Assembly (NCBI RefSeq): GCF_009498455.1
Contig: NZ_CP045644.1
Span: 2,545,001 to 2,609,000 of the forward strand
Source: Variovorax paradoxus
Lineage (GTDB): Bacteria > Pseudomonadota > Gammaproteobacteria > Burkholderiales > Burkholderiaceae_C
Reading direction: 5' to 3'
DNA: 64,000 nucleotides
Part shown: positions 1-7,499 of the stretch, piece by piece
How positions within the stretch are numbered: the first letter of the stretch is position 1
Layout of the letters: each line of letters starts with the position of its first letter
Translations under genes and position numbers: made by a program
Notes under the pieces: model-generated
What the model was told of the DNA's origin: nothing
Databases searched by the model: none
What the model saw: only the letters and a program-made list of their open reading frames with translations

Positions 1-1
1 C

Positions 2-706
2 ATGCCCGAGTTCGCCACCTTCGCCGAAGCGGCCATGGCGCACCAGCTGCAGATCGTGACCTACGGCGAGCACAAGGACGCCGACGTGCGCCTGCTCGCC
101 TTCGACCACGGCGAGGTGCAGGCCGAGGTGGCCGGCGAGCCTTTTCAGCTGCGCCTGAATGCGCCGGGCCGCCACATGGGCGCGAGCGCTGTCGCCGCGC
201 TGGCCGCGCTGCAGGCGCTGCGCCTGCCGCTGGCCGCGGCCGTCGAACCCTTTGCGCACTTCGAGCCGCCGGGCGGACGCGGGGCGCTGCACACCATTCA
301 CATCGGCGGCGGGAGCTTCAAGCTGATCGATGAAACCTACGACGCCAACCCGAGTTCGATGCGGGCGGCGCTTGAGTTGCTGTCACAAGCCCCCTGCGAG
401 CCTGCGCGCCGGGTGGCCATCCTGGGCGACATGCAGGAGCTGGGGCCCGCGGCGCAACGCCACCACCTCGACTTGGAGGCCGAGTTGCTGGCGTCGCAAC
501 CTGACCGCGTGCTCCTTTGCGGACCCTTGATGCGGGCGCTTCACACGCGCATCCGCACCAAGGTCCGCTCCCATTGGTTTGTCGATGTGTCCGACCTCTC
601 CACCGCACTCGGCGGGCTGCTGCAACCAGGCGACTGGGTGCTGGCCAAAAGCTCCGCCGGTGTCGGTCTTTCCCGGCTCGCCCGGGTTCTGAAAGCACTG
701 CCATGA
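2..706 (+). CDS. MurF-like Mur ligase, C-terminal part (5' partial)
   Basis: This is the C-terminal 234 residues of a Mur ligase; the ATP-binding N-terminal part lies left of the window. The motif LIDETYDANPSSM (about residues 108-120) and RVAILGDMQELG (about 138-149) match the MurF region that follows the central domain, and NAPGRHMGAS matches the MurF 'PGRHN' segment. MurF adds D-Ala-D-Ala to UDP-MurNAc-tripeptide in the cytoplasm. The neighbours are not cell-division (dcw) genes: the stop overlaps the start of a small membrane gene (ATGA) and a type I secretion operon follows. It may therefore be a second Mur ligase with another substrate. Family assignment is firm; the exact substrate is unknown. 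Confidence 0.8.
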   Translation: MPEFATFAEAAMAHQLQIVTYGEHKDADVRLLAFDHGEVQAEVAGEPFQLRLNAPGRHMGASAVAALAALQALRLPLAAAVEPFAHFEPPGGRGALHTIHIGGGSFKLIDETYDANPSSMRAALELLSQAPCEPARRVAILGDMQELGPAAQRHHLDLEAELLASQPDRVLLCGPLMRALHTRIRTKVRSHWFVDVSDLSTALGGLLQPGDWVLAKSSAGVGLSRLARVLKALP

Positions 707-996
707 GATGGAACGCACTGGTCCACATCCCCTATGAATCCGAACGCGAGGTACCCCCGCGGCGCTGGTGGCTGGGCTGGCTGCAGCTGCTGTGCGCCTG
801 GGTGCTGCTGATGCTGCTGTGCGCCAACATCGCCCTCGCGTTTGCCGACAACCTGCCGTCCCCGTCCGGCCGCAGCGCGACCCGCACGTACGCCCATCCA
901 GCGGTGAATTGCACGTCCAGGGACAGCGCCGCGCCGCAAGGAACGCACGGTGCGCAAGCGACCGGTCCGGCGCAGGTTCGCGCGCACCGATGCTGA
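703..996 (+). CDS. small membrane protein of unknown function
   Basis: A 97-residue protein whose ATG overlaps the stop of the Mur ligase (ATGA), which suggests translational coupling. It has one strongly hydrophobic segment at about residues 23-48 (WLGWLQLLCAWVLLMLLCAN), followed by a Ser/Thr/Ala-rich tail with two cysteines. The N-terminus is short and charged, so it is either a single-pass inner-membrane protein or one with an uncleaved signal. I recognise no family. Its position between a Mur ligase and a secretion operon is the only clue to its role. Confidence 0.55.
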   Translation: MRWNALVHIPYESEREVPPRRWWLGWLQLLCAWVLLMLLCANIALAFADNLPSPSGRSATRTYAHPAVNCTSRDSAAPQGTHGAQATGPAQVRAHRC

Positions 997-1021
997 GAGG
1001 CGTCAGAGGCGAATTTCTGCC

Positions 1022-1049
1022 TTGTAACGATCGGGTAACAGTTGATAAT
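1022..1049 (+). promoter_or_regulatory. candidate sigma-70 promoter of the type I secretion operon with two GTAAC half-sites
   Basis: TTGTAA (1022-1027), a 16-bp spacer and GATAAT (1044-1049) give a plausible -35/-10 pair about 40 bp before the ATG at 1088. Two GTAAC direct repeats at 1024-1028 and 1035-1039, 11 bp apart (about one helical turn), overlap the -35 and spacer. The same pentamer, in either orientation, is clustered upstream of flp. Confidence 0.4.
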
Positions 1050-1087
1050 GGTGCCGGCGTCGTTGCCCGACGGATCGGTGTTTCTCC

Positions 1088-2929
1088 ATGATCAAGTTCC
1101 TCTTGCCCAGCCAGCTGGTTGCCGACAGGCCGGACGCGCCTGGTGCCAGTCCGTATGCCGGTGCGCTGAACGATGCGTTTCGCGCGGCCTACCCCCTCGT
1201 CAAGAGCGCGGCCTGGCTGTCGCTGCCCATCAGCCTGTTCGGGCTGCTGCCTTCGATCTTCCTGCTCCAGGTGTATGACCGCGTGCTCTCGCGCAGCGGC
1301 GTCTCCACGCTCGCCGCGCTGGTGTGCGGCATCCTGTTCTTCCTGTGCATCGAGTTCTGGCTGCGCACGCGGCGCTCGCGCCTGCTGCGCAACGCGGGCG
1401 CCACCGTCGACCACGGCGTGTCGGGCGCGCTGTTGCACTCCATGCTCGGTCGCCCGCTGCGCGCGCTCGAGGCGCGGCCGGCCTCGTCCTGGCAGCTGTT
1501 CTTTCGCGACGTGGGCTCGGTGCGCGGCACCGTCACCGGCGGGCTCGCGCAGTCGATCTTCGACCTGCCGATGGCGATCTTTGCGCTGATCGTGATCGGC
1601 ATCGTCGCGCTGCCGGTGCTGCCCGTGGTGGCGGCCTTCCTGGCCATCATGGCGTTCCTGGCCTGGTGGTGGGCCGACGAAGTGCGCGCCGGCCGCGTCG
1701 AAGAAGTGCTGCGCGGGCGCGGCCTGGACCGCATCACCTCCGAGATCTGCCATGCGCGCGAGACGCTCAAGGCGCAGTCGAACGACGGCCCGACCATCGA
1801 GGTCTGGCAGCAGACCTACAACGCCTGGCTCAGCGAGAGCTTCGGCAAGAACGGCCAGATCGAAACCGCGCGCGACGGCACCACCGTGCTGCTCACCGTG
1901 TTCTCGGTGATCGTGGTCACCGTTGGCGCCATCGCCGTCATGCAGCAGTGGATGACGGTGGGCGGCCTCGTCGCCTCCAACATGCTCGCGCTGAAAGCGC
2001 TGCAGCCGGTGGCCGGGCTGGTGTCGAACTGGCGCGCGCTGGCCACCGCCAAGGAAGCCGCCAAGCGCCTGGAAACCGTGCTCGGCGAGCCCGTCGAGAA
2101 GGCGCCCACCGGCATGGCGCTGCCGCAGCCGCTGGGCCGCGTCACGCTGAAGGACGTGAGCTTCAGCTTCACCGAAGACGCGCCGCAGCCCGTGCTTGAA
2201 AACGTCGACCTCGACATCGGCCCCGGCGGCCTGCATGTGATCGTCGGGCGCAACGGCGCGGGCAAGTCGACGCTCGTGAAGCTGCTGTCGGGCCTGTACA
2301 CGCCCACGCACGGCGTGGTGAGCATCGGCGAGTACGACCTGTCGCAGTTCGGCCGCGAAGAGCTGTCGCGCTGGATCAGCTACCTCTCGCAAGAGGTGTA
2401 CTGGTTCGGCGGCCCGCTGGTCGACACCATGCGCCGCGGCGCGCCGGGCCAGAGCGACGAGCAGATCGTCGCGGCCTGCAAGCTCTCGGGCGCGCACGAC
2501 TTCATTTCGCGACTGCCCGACGGTTATCGCACCGTGGTGGGCGAGGGCGGCACCGGCTTCTCGGTGGGCGAGCGGCGCAAGCTCGCGCTCGCCATGAGCT
2601 TCCTGCGCAAGCCCTCGGTGCTGGTGCTCGACGAGCCCAGCAACGACCTCGATTTTCAGAGCGAGCGCAACCTGCTCGCGACCATGCTCGCGGTGGCCAA
2701 GGTGCGCACCGTGGTCGTGGTCACGCACTCGCTGCGCATCGTGTCGGCGGCCACCGCCGTCTATCACGTCACCGGCCAGGGCAACGTGGAAATCGGCTCG
2801 GCCGCCGTCATGGTGCCCAAGCTCTTCGGCGTGAAGAAGCCGCTGGTGGCGCTGGGCGACACGGACGACGGCAGTGGCGGCAACAGCAACCATGCAGGCG
2901 CCCCGGCCGCCTCGCGCTCGATGGCGTGA
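1088..2929 (+). CDS. type I secretion ABC transporter (permease-ATPase)
   Basis: A 613-residue half-transporter of the PrtD/HlyB class that would power export of a protein through inner and outer membrane in one step. Residues about 40-330 are the membrane domain with paired hydrophobic segments. Residues about 345-575 are the ATPase, with Walker A GRNGAGKST (387-395), Walker B VLVLDEPSND and the H-loop VVVTH. The signature motif reads FSVGE instead of LSGGQ. There is no N-terminal C39 peptidase domain, so a double-glycine leader is not expected to be cut here. It is the first gene of a three-gene set with the fusion protein and outer-membrane channel. No secreted substrate is obvious next to it; the autotransporter and the large cytochrome-lectin protein in this window have their own signal sequences. 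Confidence 0.9.
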   Translation: MIKFLLPSQLVADRPDAPGASPYAGALNDAFRAAYPLVKSAAWLSLPISLFGLLPSIFLLQVYDRVLSRSGVSTLAALVCGILFFLCIEFWLRTRRSRLLRNAGATVDHGVSGALLHSMLGRPLRALEARPASSWQLFFRDVGSVRGTVTGGLAQSIFDLPMAIFALIVIGIVALPVLPVVAAFLAIMAFLAWWWADEVRAGRVEEVLRGRGLDRITSEICHARETLKAQSNDGPTIEVWQQTYNAWLSESFGKNGQIETARDGTTVLLTVFSVIVVTVGAIAVMQQWMTVGGLVASNMLALKALQPVAGLVSNWRALATAKEAAKRLETVLGEPVEKAPTGMALPQPLGRVTLKDVSFSFTEDAPQPVLENVDLDIGPGGLHVIVGRNGAGKSTLVKLLSGLYTPTHGVVSIGEYDLSQFGREELSRWISYLSQEVYWFGGPLVDTMRRGAPGQSDEQIVAACKLSGAHDFISRLPDGYRTVVGEGGTGFSVGERRKLALAMSFLRKPSVLVLDEPSNDLDFQSERNLLATMLAVAKVRTVVVVTHSLRIVSAATAVYHVTGQGNVEIGSAAVMVPKLFGVKKPLVALGDTDDGSGGNSNHAGAPAASRSMA

Positions 2930-3012
2930 GCAGGGCCATCGCGGCATGTGATGCGTGATTCGTGAGTGACACGGATCGACCGACTGACAGACAGAGACAG
3001 GGGTACGGGATT

Positions 3013-4329
3013 TTGAAACCAGACTTGCCGCAGGTGCTTCAGGGCGAGAGCGAGAAACAGGCGGCGCAGACCACGCCGCAAGGCCGGCGGCGCCAGTGGA
3101 TCATCGGCGGCGCGGTCGCGGTGCTGGCGGTGGTCGGCTTGGGCTTTCCGATGGAAACCGTCGTCGTCGCGCCGGGCCGCGTGATTCCCTCCGACCGCGT
3201 GAAGTCGATCCAGCATCTGGAAGGCGGCATCGTCAGCAACGTGCTCGTGAAAGACGGCGACAAGGTCAAGCAGGGCCAGTCGCTCGTCGAGATCGACCTG
3301 GGCGGCAGCGGCCTGAACTTCGAAGAACTCACCGCGCGTTACGCCGCCACGCAGGCCACGCGCGTGCGCCTCATTGCCGAGAGCCGCGGCCAGCCGCTCA
3401 AGCGCGATTCGTTCGATGCCGACATCGACGAAGCCGTGCTCGAAGGCGAGGTCGGCGCCTACCAGGCGCGCGCGCTCGAACAGCGCGGCGTCATGGCCGG
3501 CGCCGTGTCCGCCCTGGAACAGGCGCGCAGCAAGCAGCTCGAGCAGCAGGCCAAGGCCAAGGGCCTGGCCGACCGGCTCGAACTGATGCAGAAAGAGCAG
3601 GAAATTTCGGAGCAACTGCTCAGCGAGAAACTCGTCGGCCAGGTCGAGGTGCTCGAGAAGCGCCGCCAGGCCGAAGCCGTGCGCAGCGAACTCGCCGTGG
3701 CGCGCCAGGGCATCATCTCGGCACAGGCTGCCATCACCGAAGCGCAGGCCAAGATGGCCGAGGCCGAAGGGCGCTTTCGCCGCCGCGCCTCGGACGAACT
3801 TGCAACGGTCGAACGCCAGTTCGCGAGCCTGAGCGAAGACCTCGCGCGCGCGCGCACCCAGCGCTCGCGCACGGTGGTGAAGGCGCCGGCCGACGGCATC
3901 GTGAAGGGCCTGCGCAGCTCCAGCGCCGGCTGGGTCGTGAAGCCCGGCGAATCCATCCTGGAGGTCGTGCCCGACGAGGACGAGATCATGGTCGAGGCGC
4001 GCCTCAACCCCAACGACCGCGGCTTCGTCGAAGTGGACCAGCTGGCGCGCGTGAAGATCACCGCTTACGACTACCTGCGCTACGGCGCCGTCGACGGCAA
4101 GGTCAAGCTCGTGGCGGCCGACGCCGACCGCGACGCCGCCATTTCCAACGGCGCGCCGTACTACCGGCTGCTCATCAGCATGTCGCAGTCGCACGTAGGG
4201 CGGCCCGAAAACCGCGTCACCGCCGGCATGGAAGCCGAAGTCGACCTGCGCGTGGGCACCGATCCGTTCATCTGGTACATCCTGCGGCCTGTGCTCAAAC
4301 TGCGGCGCGAAGCCTTCCGCGAACCATGA
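3013..4329 (+). CDS. HlyD-family membrane fusion protein of type I secretion
   Basis: Periplasmic adaptor joining the ABC exporter to the outer-membrane channel. A single transmembrane helix (WIIGGAVAVLAVVGLGF) near the N-terminus is followed by a lipoyl-like segment (VAPGRVIPSDRVKSIQHLEG), a long Ala/Glu/Gln-rich coiled coil, and the second half-motif VVKAPADGIVKGL typical of HlyD/PrtE. I place the start at TTG 3013, which has an AGGGG about 9 bases upstream. A GTG at 2962 in the same frame gives a protein 17 residues longer and is possible. Its stop overlaps the ATG of the next gene (ATGA). Export role is confident; the start is not. Confidence 0.85.
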   Translation: MKPDLPQVLQGESEKQAAQTTPQGRRRQWIIGGAVAVLAVVGLGFPMETVVVAPGRVIPSDRVKSIQHLEGGIVSNVLVKDGDKVKQGQSLVEIDLGGSGLNFEELTARYAATQATRVRLIAESRGQPLKRDSFDADIDEAVLEGEVGAYQARALEQRGVMAGAVSALEQARSKQLEQQAKAKGLADRLELMQKEQEISEQLLSEKLVGQVEVLEKRRQAEAVRSELAVARQGIISAQAAITEAQAKMAEAEGRFRRRASDELATVERQFASLSEDLARARTQRSRTVVKAPADGIVKGLRSSSAGWVVKPGESILEVVPDEDEIMVEARLNPNDRGFVEVDQLARVKITAYDYLRYGAVDGKVKLVAADADRDAAISNGAPYYRLLISMSQSHVGRPENRVTAGMEAEVDLRVGTDPFIWYILRPVLKLRREAFREP

Positions 4330-5897
4330 GCAAGCCCGTGTTGCCGGGCCGGCGCGCGCGCATCGCCCCGGGTGTGCTCTGCGCGACCTTGTGCGTCAGC
4401 ATGGCGCTGCCGCCCACCGCGTATGCCCAAGCCTCCGAGCCCGAGGTGCCGCCGGCATCGCTCGCGCTGTCGCGCCGCCTGTCGCCGCCGTCGCTCGGCG
4501 CTGCGAGCTACGCGCAGCGCGTGAAGCAGGCGCTCATCGTGCTGTCGCAGGAATACCCCGAGGTGCTGACCGCGCAGGCCGCCGCCAACACCAGCAGCTT
4601 CGGCGTCGACGCGGCCCGCATGGCGCGCTACCCGCGCTTCAAGGTCGGCACGTCGTCGGGCACCTACAGCAGCGGCGCCAGGGATGCGAAGAGCGAGAAC
4701 TACACCGTGCTCACCGCCGAAGCGCGCGTGAGCCTGATCGACGGGGGTGCCATGAGCGCCGCGCAGCGCGCCGCCGAATTCGGCAACCAGGCCGACGACG
4801 AAGCCGTCACCACCACTTCGCAGAAAGTGGTGCTCGATGCACTCACCGCCTACCTGCAGGTGCAGCGCTTTGACCTGAAAAAGCAGATTGCACGCCGCGC
4901 CACCGAGGTCGTGGCGGAGCTGTCGAAGGCCGAGGCGCGCCGCGTGGCCCTCGGCGTGAGCGGCGACAACGACCTCAACATGGCCGCCTCGCGCCGCGCC
5001 CTCGTCGCCGCGCGCGAGTCCGACTTCGAGGCCCAGCGCGACGAGGCGCTGGCCAAGTTCCGCAACTACTTCAAGTTCTCGCCCGCGCCTGAATCGTTGC
5101 CCGTGCTCGCTGCGCCATCGCACTGGCGCATCGCCTCGCAGGAAGAAGCGCTGCGCCGCGCCGAAGCGCGCAGCACCGAACTGGCCGAAGCCCAGGGCCG
5201 CGTGGCGCGTGCGCGCGCGCTGGTCGACCAGACCGAATCCAGCCTGTACCCCACGCTCGACGCCGTCGTCGTGAAGAGCAAGGACCCGCGCGGCGTGTCG
5301 CCGCAAGACCCCACGCGCGCTGCGTTTGAATTGAACTGGAACTTCGGCAACGGCTTCGATCGCCAGCTCAAACTCAAGGGCGCCCTGGCCGAAGTCGCGA
5401 ACCAGGAAGCCAAGATGGAGGGCGTGAAGCTCAACCTGATGGAGCTCACCGCGTCGTCGTGGTCCCGCACCGTGGCCGGCCGCGAACGCGAGCGCCAGCT
5501 GATGGAAGCCGTCAGCACCTCGGGCCAGGCCTTCCGCGGCCGTCGCCGCCTCATGGAGTTCGGCCGCGAGACCCTGCCCCAGGTGCTCGACGCGCAGCTC
5601 GACTACTACACCCTGCTGTTCGACTACATCGACGGCGTGTTCGATCTGCGCATTTCGGAACTGCGCCTGGCGCGCACCACCGGCGAACTGCGCGTCGACC
5701 CCCTCGGCGCCAACAACTGGATCGACCGCATCTTCGGGCCCCCGAGCCGCAACGTCCTGACCGAGGATGGTTTGCTGGGCGTGCTGTGCATCTCGAGCAA
5801 TACGACGTGTGCGAGCGAACCGCTGGTTGATCGCGCCCCGGGCGCAGCGATTGCGAACCCGCCGCTGCGCAGGTCGACGCGCCTCGGAACTCAATAG
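4326..5897 (+). CDS. TolC-like outer-membrane channel of type I secretion
   Basis: 523-residue outer-membrane efflux protein. A signal peptide ends at about residue 35 (AYA-QA). Two OEP-type repeats rich in Ala, Arg and Glu follow, with the TolC-family pattern of alternating helices (for example FGRETLPQVLDAQLDYYTLLFDY near residue 420). It forms the trimeric outer-membrane exit for the ABC-HlyD exporter just upstream, with which it overlaps by ATGA. The last 80 or so residues are a poorly conserved tail with three cysteines. It ends the operon; no T-run terminator follows, only the palindromic repeat at 5898-6067. Confidence 0.88.
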   Translation: MSKPVLPGRRARIAPGVLCATLCVSMALPPTAYAQASEPEVPPASLALSRRLSPPSLGAASYAQRVKQALIVLSQEYPEVLTAQAAANTSSFGVDAARMARYPRFKVGTSSGTYSSGARDAKSENYTVLTAEARVSLIDGGAMSAAQRAAEFGNQADDEAVTTTSQKVVLDALTAYLQVQRFDLKKQIARRATEVVAELSKAEARRVALGVSGDNDLNMAASRRALVAARESDFEAQRDEALAKFRNYFKFSPAPESLPVLAAPSHWRIASQEEALRRAEARSTELAEAQGRVARARALVDQTESSLYPTLDAVVVKSKDPRGVSPQDPTRAAFELNWNFGNGFDRQLKLKGALAEVANQEAKMEGVKLNLMELTASSWSRTVAGRERERQLMEAVSTSGQAFRGRRRLMEFGRETLPQVLDAQLDYYTLLFDYIDGVFDLRISELRLARTTGELRVDPLGANNWIDRIFGPPSRNVLTEDGLLGVLCISSNTTCASEPLVDRAPGAAIANPPLRRSTRLGTQ

Positions 5898-6067
5898 CCT
5901 TCAGCGGCAAGCGAAGCGAAGCCCCTTCGCGAAACACCATGGAACCGGCTTTGCCGGGCCGTAGGTGTTGCCCCCGGTAGGGGGTTGGCGAAGCGACACG
6001 AAGTGCGCGCAGGCTGGGGGCGAGCCCAGTGCTCGACACGAAGTGCCGCGCAGCCTGGGGGCGAGCC
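5898..6067. repeat. intergenic palindromic element with a tandem 33-bp duplication
   Basis: The gap between two convergent operons holds nested inverted repeats (CCGGC-ttt-GCCGG near 5944-5956 and CCCCC-ggta-GGGGG near 5971-5984). They are followed by two near-identical copies of a 33-34 bp unit starting CGACACGAAGTG and ending GGGGGCGAGCC, at 5994-6026 and 6034-6067. The second copy abuts the stop codon of the regulator. No T-run is present. It looks like a dispersed GC-rich intergenic repeat rather than a classical terminator. Confidence 0.55.
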
Positions 6068-7483
6068 TTATTCTGTTTCGGGGATGCCGGGCTCGCCGTC
6101 GAGGATCTGGTACTTGCGCATCTTTTCCCACAGCACCTTGCGGCTGATGCCCAGATGCTGCGCCGTGTCCTGGCGCTTCCAGTCGTTGATTTCGAGCGCC
6201 GCGATGATGCGGTTGCGCTCGCCGCTGTTCCAGCCCTTGCGATCGCCGTTCGCATCGAGTGCCACACCGTTGCCGTTGCGGTCGGTGGCCAATGCAGCCG
6301 GTGCCGGCGTGCCACGCGTGAGAGCGATCGCGCGCTGGATCAGGTTCTGGTCCCAGGCGTGCAACTGCCGCGCGATCACGCCCACCCGCTCCGCGAGGTT
6401 GCGCAGCTGCCGCACGTTGCCGGGAAAGTAGGTTTCGGCCACCGCATCGCTGAGCCAGTGCGGCGTTTCGCCCAGGGCTTCGAGCTCGTCACCGAGCACG
6501 TTCGTCAGCAGCGCCTTGAAGATCGCGATCTTGTCGATCTCGCCGCGCTCTTCGAGGCTCGGCACATGCAGCTCGATGACCGCGAGCCGGTAAAACAGAT
6601 CGGCCCGAAACTCGCCACTCGCCACCATCTCGCGCAGGTTGCGGTTCGTCGCCGCCACGAGCCGGAAGTCCACGCGAATCGGCGACGTCGCGCCCAGCCG
6701 CGTGACCGCGCTGTCTTCGAGCACGCGCAGCAACTTCACCTGCTGGTAGCGCGGCAAGTCACCGATCTCGTCGAGGAACAACGTGCCGCCCGTGGCCTGC
6801 TCGAAGTACCCGCGGTGCGCATGCACGGCGCCGGTGAACGAACCTTTTGTGTGGCCGAAGAACAGCGACTCGAACAACCCATCGGGAATCGCGCCGCAGT
6901 TCACCGCCACGAACGCGCCCTTGCCGTATTGCTGGTGCCCGATGTGAAGTTGTTGTGCGATGCGTTCCTTGCCGACCCCGGTCTCGCCGCGCACCAGCAC
7001 CGGATGGTTGCAGTCGGCGAAGGCATTCACTTCGGCGAGCAGTCCCTTCATCGCATCGGAATGCGCCACCAGCATGTCGGGCGCCTGCGGCGCGACATCG
7101 CGCGCGCGCAGCTGGCGCACAAGCTTGGCCACCATCGTGCGCAGCTCGGCGCAGGTGAAGTCGTAGGGAAGAACGTGCAGGTACTCGGGCGGATACGTGC
7201 GCGAATCGCGCTCGCGCGAAGCCGCAGCCACCCAGATCACGGGCATGCCTTGCAGCAGCTCGGTCGCGTGCGGCAACCCACCGCCGTCGATCACGGTGAC
7301 GCTGATGATCGCGACGGAAGGGCGCAGTGCGACACCACGGTCCTGCGAAGGCGGCGGCAGGCCATCGGCCCGGATGACTTCCACGTCGAAGCTCGCCATG
7401 CACCGCGCAATGCGGTCGAGGATGTCGGCTTTGCCTTCCCAGACAAAGAGGTCGAGTTCGTCGAAGTTGGAGGAGGCGCTCAT
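6068..7483 (-). CDS. sigma-54-dependent activator of the Tad locus (NtrC/VpsR type)
   Basis: 471-residue enhancer-binding protein. Residues about 10-125 resemble a receiver domain but lack a clear phosphorylatable Asp. Residues about 140-365 are the AAA+ domain with Walker A GETGVGKE (166-173), the sigma-54 contact loop GSFTGA (214-219; usual form GAFTGA) and Walker [12 protein letters not shown] (232-242). The arginine-finger region FRADLFYRL is present, and a Fis-type helix-turn-helix lies at about 420-462. It is the last gene of the minus-strand tad cluster, a position seen for such regulators in Burkholderiales. It probably activates the -24/-12 promoter upstream of flp; the signal it senses is unknown. 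With no receiver Asp, control may be by a ligand or by its own level rather than by a kinase. Confidence 0.9.
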   Translation of the reverse strand: MSASSNFDELDLFVWEGKADILDRIARCMASFDVEVIRADGLPPPSQDRGVALRPSVAIISVTVIDGGGLPHATELLQGMPVIWVAAASRERDSRTYPPEYLHVLPYDFTCAELRTMVAKLVRQLRARDVAPQAPDMLVAHSDAMKGLLAEVNAFADCNHPVLVRGETGVGKERIAQQLHIGHQQYGKGAFVAVNCGAIPDGLFESLFFGHTKGSFTGAVHAHRGYFEQATGGTLFLDEIGDLPRYQQVKLLRVLEDSAVTRLGATSPIRVDFRLVAATNRNLREMVASGEFRADLFYRLAVIELHVPSLEERGEIDKIAIFKALLTNVLGDELEALGETPHWLSDAVAETYFPGNVRQLRNLAERVGVIARQLHAWDQNLIQRAIALTRGTPAPAALATDRNGNGVALDANGDRKGWNSGERNRIIAALEINDWKRQDTAQHLGISRKVLWEKMRKYQILDGEPGIPETE

Positions 7484-7499
7484 CTAGGGAATCAGCATT

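Noticed and set aside
2..706. MurF as part of a cell-division (dcw) cluster
   Set aside because: No mraY, murD, ftsW or other dcw gene follows; the next genes are a small membrane protein and a type I secretion operon.
383..2947. Very long open frame on the strand opposite the type I secretion ABC gene
   Set aside because: It is His/Arg/Ala-rich with no domain pattern and lies wholly antisense to well-supported genes; such frames arise in DNA with very high third-position GC. The same holds for the long frames opposite 47118-50498, 50726-55447 and 59399-62586.
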